Assembly (NCBI GenBank): GCA_028293285.1
Contig: JAQGPC010000177.1
Location: 1 to 64,000 of the forward strand
Length of the DNA stretch: 64,000 nt
From: Pedosphaera sp.
GTDB lineage: Bacteria; Verrucomicrobiota; Verrucomicrobiia; Limisphaerales; Pedosphaeraceae
Direction of reading: 5' to 3'
The notes below the pieces were generated by a model, which saw only the letters and a program-made list of their open reading frames with translations, was not told the DNA's origin and did not search any database. Each line of letters opens with the position of its first letter. The first letter of the stretch is position 1. Below, piece by piece: positions 61,663 to 64,000 of the stretch. The translations under genes and the position numbers were made by a program.

Positions 61663-62451
61663 ATGGAAATTCCATACACAGCAGAATCTCGTCCGGATAC
61701 CGGTTTATATAACGCCAAGGTTGGTATCTGGCTCTTTTTGGCATCCGAAGTCATGTTGTTCGGCGCACTGTTCTCGACCTACATCCTGTTGCGCGTCGGG
61801 GCTGATCCGGGAAAATGGCCGCACGGGCTATTGAACGTCAACCTGGGCATGATCAATACCATCGTGTTGATCTGCTCCAGTATTACGGTGGTCATGGCTT
61901 GGGCATCGCTGAAGCTGAATAATTTTGGAAAGTTCAAAATGTTCCAGGCGATTACGCTTCTGTGCGCGGTCATTTTCGTGGGCATCAAGTCATATGAATA
62001 CCACGACAAGTTTACCCATTACGAAATCCAGTTGAAAGATGGCCGGGTGGTGGATGGGCACATGAAGGAACAGACCAAGGACCAAGTGACGGTGTCCGGG
62101 CATTATCTTCACACCGAAGAAGCCGGAGCAGAAGCCAAAGAGGGACATAGTCATCAGACGGCCGAGGTCAAGCATGAGGAGATCACGGTAAAGCGGGATG
62201 ACATCAAGTACATGGAAAATTATGGTCCATGGCACAACACTTACATGGCGATCTATTTCACGTTGACCGGTCTGCATGCATTGCATGTGATCGGCGGCGC
62301 GCTGGTGATTGGATTCCTTTGGGGTCCCGGATCAAAGATGTGGCGGACTGAGCCGGAGCGTTTCACCAACCGGATTGAAGTTTCCGGTTTGTTCTGGCAC
62401 TTTGTTGATTTGGTTTGGATTTTCCTGTTCCCGGTTTTGTATCTCCTGTAA
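61663..62451 (+). CDS. ctaE: cytochrome c oxidase subunit III with extra hydrophilic insert
   Basis: 262 residues. Five membrane helices as in short, caa3-type subunit III proteins, with the usual WLFLASEVMLFGALFSTY opening and WHFVDLVWIFLFPVLYL ending. Between helices 3 and 4, residues about 118-188 form a Glu/Lys/His-rich loop of about 70 residues (KDGRVVDGHMKEQTKDQ; HSHQTAEVKHEE) that I do not expect in typical subunit III. It lies in one frame and in keeping with neighbours, so it is a real insert rather than a frameshift. Confidence 0.92.
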   Translation: MEIPYTAESRPDTGLYNAKVGIWLFLASEVMLFGALFSTYILLRVGADPGKWPHGLLNVNLGMINTIVLICSSITVVMAWASLKLNNFGKFKMFQAITLLCAVIFVGIKSYEYHDKFTHYEIQLKDGRVVDGHMKEQTKDQVTVSGHYLHTEEAGAEAKEGHSHQTAEVKHEEITVKRDDIKYMENYGPWHNTYMAIYFTLTGLHALHVIGGALVIGFLWGPGSKMWRTEPERFTNRIEVSGLFWHFVDLVWIFLFPVLYLL

Positions 62452-62464
62452 CTGAGCAAACAAT

Positions 62465-62782
62465 ATGAGCGATAACCATAATGCCCATGATATTCAGAAG
62501 CACGTTAAGAAGTATCTCTTCGTGTTTTACGCATTGATCGTCGGTACGGTCGTAACGGTAGCTGTGTCCAAGGTTCATTTTGGCAGTGTGACGATGAACA
62601 TTGCGATTGCATTATTTATCGCCTGCATCAAGGGCTTTTTGGTAGCCGGCTATTTCATGCATCTGATTTCGGAGAAGAAAATGATTTACGGCATCCTGAT
62701 TGCGACCGTTTTCTTTTTCGCGAGCCTGATGTATCTGACGTTGTGGTCTTTGGAGCCGACGAGCCTGATTCACATGAAGTAA
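62465..62782 (+). CDS. ctaF: cytochrome c oxidase subunit IV (CyoD/CtaF-like)
   Basis: 105 residues with three membrane segments (LFVFYALIVGTVVTVAV, MNIAIALFIACIKGFLVAGYFMHL, MIYGILIATVFFFASLMYL). The KGFLVAGYFMHL stretch is the family signature. It assists assembly or proton coupling of the oxidase. Follows ctaE by 13 bases. Confidence 0.9.
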   Translation: MSDNHNAHDIQKHVKKYLFVFYALIVGTVVTVAVSKVHFGSVTMNIAIALFIACIKGFLVAGYFMHLISEKKMIYGILIATVFFFASLMYLTLWSLEPTSLIHMK

Positions 62783-62783
62783 A

Positions 62784-62993
62784 ATGTCACTAAAGGCCTT
62801 CCATCTTATATTCATCATAGCGGCCATTCTGCTGGCATTTGGTTGTGCCGTGTGGTCGTGGATGAGTTATTTCTCGCCGGAGCGAGGGGCGTGGGATTTG
62901 GCTTGGGCCGTGATATCAACGTTAATTGGCGTGGGCCTGATTGCCTACGAAGTTTATTTCATGAAGAAACTTAAGAACATAAGTTATTTATGA
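62784..62993 (+). CDS. small two-helix membrane protein of the oxidase cluster
   Basis: 69 residues starting one base after the ctaF stop. Two membrane helices (LIFIIAAILLAFGCAVWSW and LAWAVISTLIGVGLIAYEVY). The C-terminal tail is basic (FMKKLKNISYL). No family recognised; position suggests an oxidase assembly or accessory subunit. It overlaps the next gene by 4 bases. Confidence 0.7.
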   Translation: MSLKAFHLIFIIAAILLAFGCAVWSWMSYFSPERGAWDLAWAVISTLIGVGLIAYEVYFMKKLKNISYL

Positions 62994-63271
62994 GAAATGT
63001 TTGTAAGATGAAAACAGTTTTGGCCGGGCTTGTTTTGGGCCTGATTTGTCATTCGCAATCCATCTTTGCCTGTGCTGCGTGTTACGGTGGGAAGACTGAT
63101 TCTCCGCTGGCGCAGGGGATGAATGCGGGAATTTTTAGTTTGCTGGCAATTGTAGGTTGCGTCCTATGTGGGGTGGCAGCCTTTGGTATTTATCTGGCAA
63201 GAAGATCGATGATGATGTCCGCCGCTGTAGAAGCGGAGCAATCCCTTAAAGTAACTCAAGAGCTTTCATGA
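62990..63271 (+). CDS. small exported membrane protein of the oxidase cluster
   Basis: 93 residues, overlapping both neighbours by 4 bases (ATGA at each end). A signal-like N-terminus is followed by CAACYGGKTDSPLAQGMNAG, a CxxC pair that could bind copper or form a disulfide, and one membrane helix (FSLLAIVGCVLCGVAAFGIYL). No known family. The tight overlaps argue for stoichiometric expression with subunit II. Confidence 0.7.
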   Translation: MRNVCKMKTVLAGLVLGLICHSQSIFACAACYGGKTDSPLAQGMNAGIFSLLAIVGCVLCGVAAFGIYLARRSMMMSAAVEAEQSLKVTQELS

Positions 63272-64000
63272 ACGAGAAAATGTCGCAATTGTTGAACCTG
63301 CCTGTCCTCGCATCCAAGCATGGCGCGGATGTGGACAAGCTGATCATCTATGTTCATTACCTGATGATTGTCCTGTTCATTGGCTGGATACTTTATTTCC
63401 TTTATGCGCTGCTGCGATTCCGGAAAGCGGCGAACCCGAAGGCGGATTATGTCGGCATTCGCGGACATCTTTCCAATTACATTGAATTGGCGGTCGCGTT
63501 GGTGGAAGGGGTTTTGCTGGTGGGATTTGCCGTTCCGCTGTGGGGCAAGGCGGTTGATCAATTTCCGAAAGCGGATGAGCATCCGACGGAGATTCGCATC
63601 ATTGCCCAGCAGTTCGGCTGGAATGTTTTTTATCCGGGAGCAGATGGTAAATTCGGCGCCCGGGATCTCCATTTGGTCAGCAATGAAAACAAATGGGGTT
63701 TGGTGAAGGATGATGCCGCTGGCAAGGATGATCTGCCGGCTTTATACAATGAAATTCATGTGCCGGTGGACAAGCCGGTCATTGTTACGCTGACCTCGAT
63801 GGATGTAATCCATTCTTTTAAGATCATTGCGATGCGGGTGACGCAGGATGCGATTCCAGGTTTGGCGATTCCGCTGCATTTCACGCCAACTAAGACTGGC
63901 ATTTACCAGATTAACTGCGCCCAGCTTTGTGGGAATGGCCATTCAACGATGGCTTCAGGACGTTTGTACGTTGATTCGCAGGAAAACTACGACAAGTGGC
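63268..64000 (+). CDS. ctaC: cytochrome c oxidase subunit II (3' truncated by window edge)
   Basis: 244 residues visible, the end lies outside. Two membrane helices near the N-terminus (IVLFIGWILYFLYALLRF; IELAVALVEGVLLVGFAV), then the periplasmic cupredoxin domain with the CuA ligands: His in VIHSFKI, and C-x3-C-x3-H-x2-M in NCAQLCGNGHSTM. Receives electrons from cytochrome c. Whether a cytochrome c domain follows (caa3 type) cannot be seen. No signal peptidase II cysteine is visible at the N-terminus. Subunit II normally comes first in such operons; here it is last. Confidence 0.95.
   Translation, partial: MNEKMSQLLNLPVLASKHGADVDKLIIYVHYLMIVLFIGWILYFLYALLRFRKAANPKADYVGIRGHLSNYIELAVALVEGVLLVGFAVPLWGKAVDQFPKADEHPTEIRIIAQQFGWNVFYPGADGKFGARDLHLVSNENKWGLVKDDAAGKDDLPALYNEIHVPVDKPVIVTLTSMDVIHSFKIIAMRVTQDAIPGLAIPLHFTPTKTGIYQINCAQLCGNGHSTMASGRLYVDSQENYDKW

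Overview
The window is a bacterial chromosome segment that most resembles the Verrucomicrobiota (Pedosphaera/Limisphaerales type). This placement is an inference from gene content: a fused response regulator/thioredoxin-reductase-like protein, a cytochrome oxidase cluster led by a cupredoxin, a free-standing prepilin-type C-terminal domain, and intergenic DNA rich in short palindromic repeats. No 16S gene or alignment was available. It is a mostly chromosomal housekeeping stretch. There is no prophage, transposase, plasmid function or CRISPR array. One tRNA gene, tRNA-Arg(CCG), was found.

Layout. 1-4.2 kb: the end of a Gfo/Idh/MocA oxidoreductase, then a convergent myo-inositol oxygenase and a ribose-type ABC permease and binding protein without their ATPase; this looks like a polyol uptake and oxidation locus. 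4.3-7.5 kb: a two-gene unit joining a MotA/ExbB-like membrane protein to a protein with a MotB-like Asp-containing helix, a long coiled coil and a trypsin-like domain. 7.6-9.4 kb: an envelope-stress cassette (Spy-like protein, ECF sigma, probable anti-sigma, second Spy-like protein). 9.4-11.3 kb: three identical-type palindromes upstream of a small unknown gene and a primary-type sigma factor. 11.4-16.9 kb: SDR, two aldo/keto reductases, a quinone reductase and an MFS transporter, separated by hairpin repeats. 16.9-25 kb: BI-1 family protein, HtrA-like protease, pyrophosphatase, Dtd, DCC protein, radical SAM protein, thioredoxin, lipoprotein hydrolase and NTF2-like protein. 25-31 kb: a GH15 enzyme, a secreted protein with four internal repeats, a hydrolase and repeat-rich intergenic DNA. 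31.8-45.7 kb: tRNA, coiled-coil/prepilin-tail protein, transketolase, a LIM/DA1-like metallopeptidase, YqgE, UvrB, NagA, glycyl-tRNA synthetase, LarB and a very His-rich LarC, and a Trm112-domain fusion. 45.8-52.4 kb: redox and two-component signalling. 52.6-54.3 kb: riboflavin genes ribBA and ribH. 54.5-56.8 kb: a Tat-exported 20-cysteine protein followed by MauE-like and MauD-like partners. 56.9-64 kb: cupredoxin, CtaA, CtaB and an A-type cytochrome c oxidase cluster whose subunit II gene runs off the window end.

The strongest candidates for undescribed biology are (1) the putative ion-driven stator pair with a periplasmic trypsin-like head, (2) the bacterial secreted LIM-domain DA1-like peptidase, and (3) the cysteine-rich Tat substrate with its own MauE/MauD-type disulfide machinery and an intervening hairpin. 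All functions here are inferred from sequence motifs and context only.
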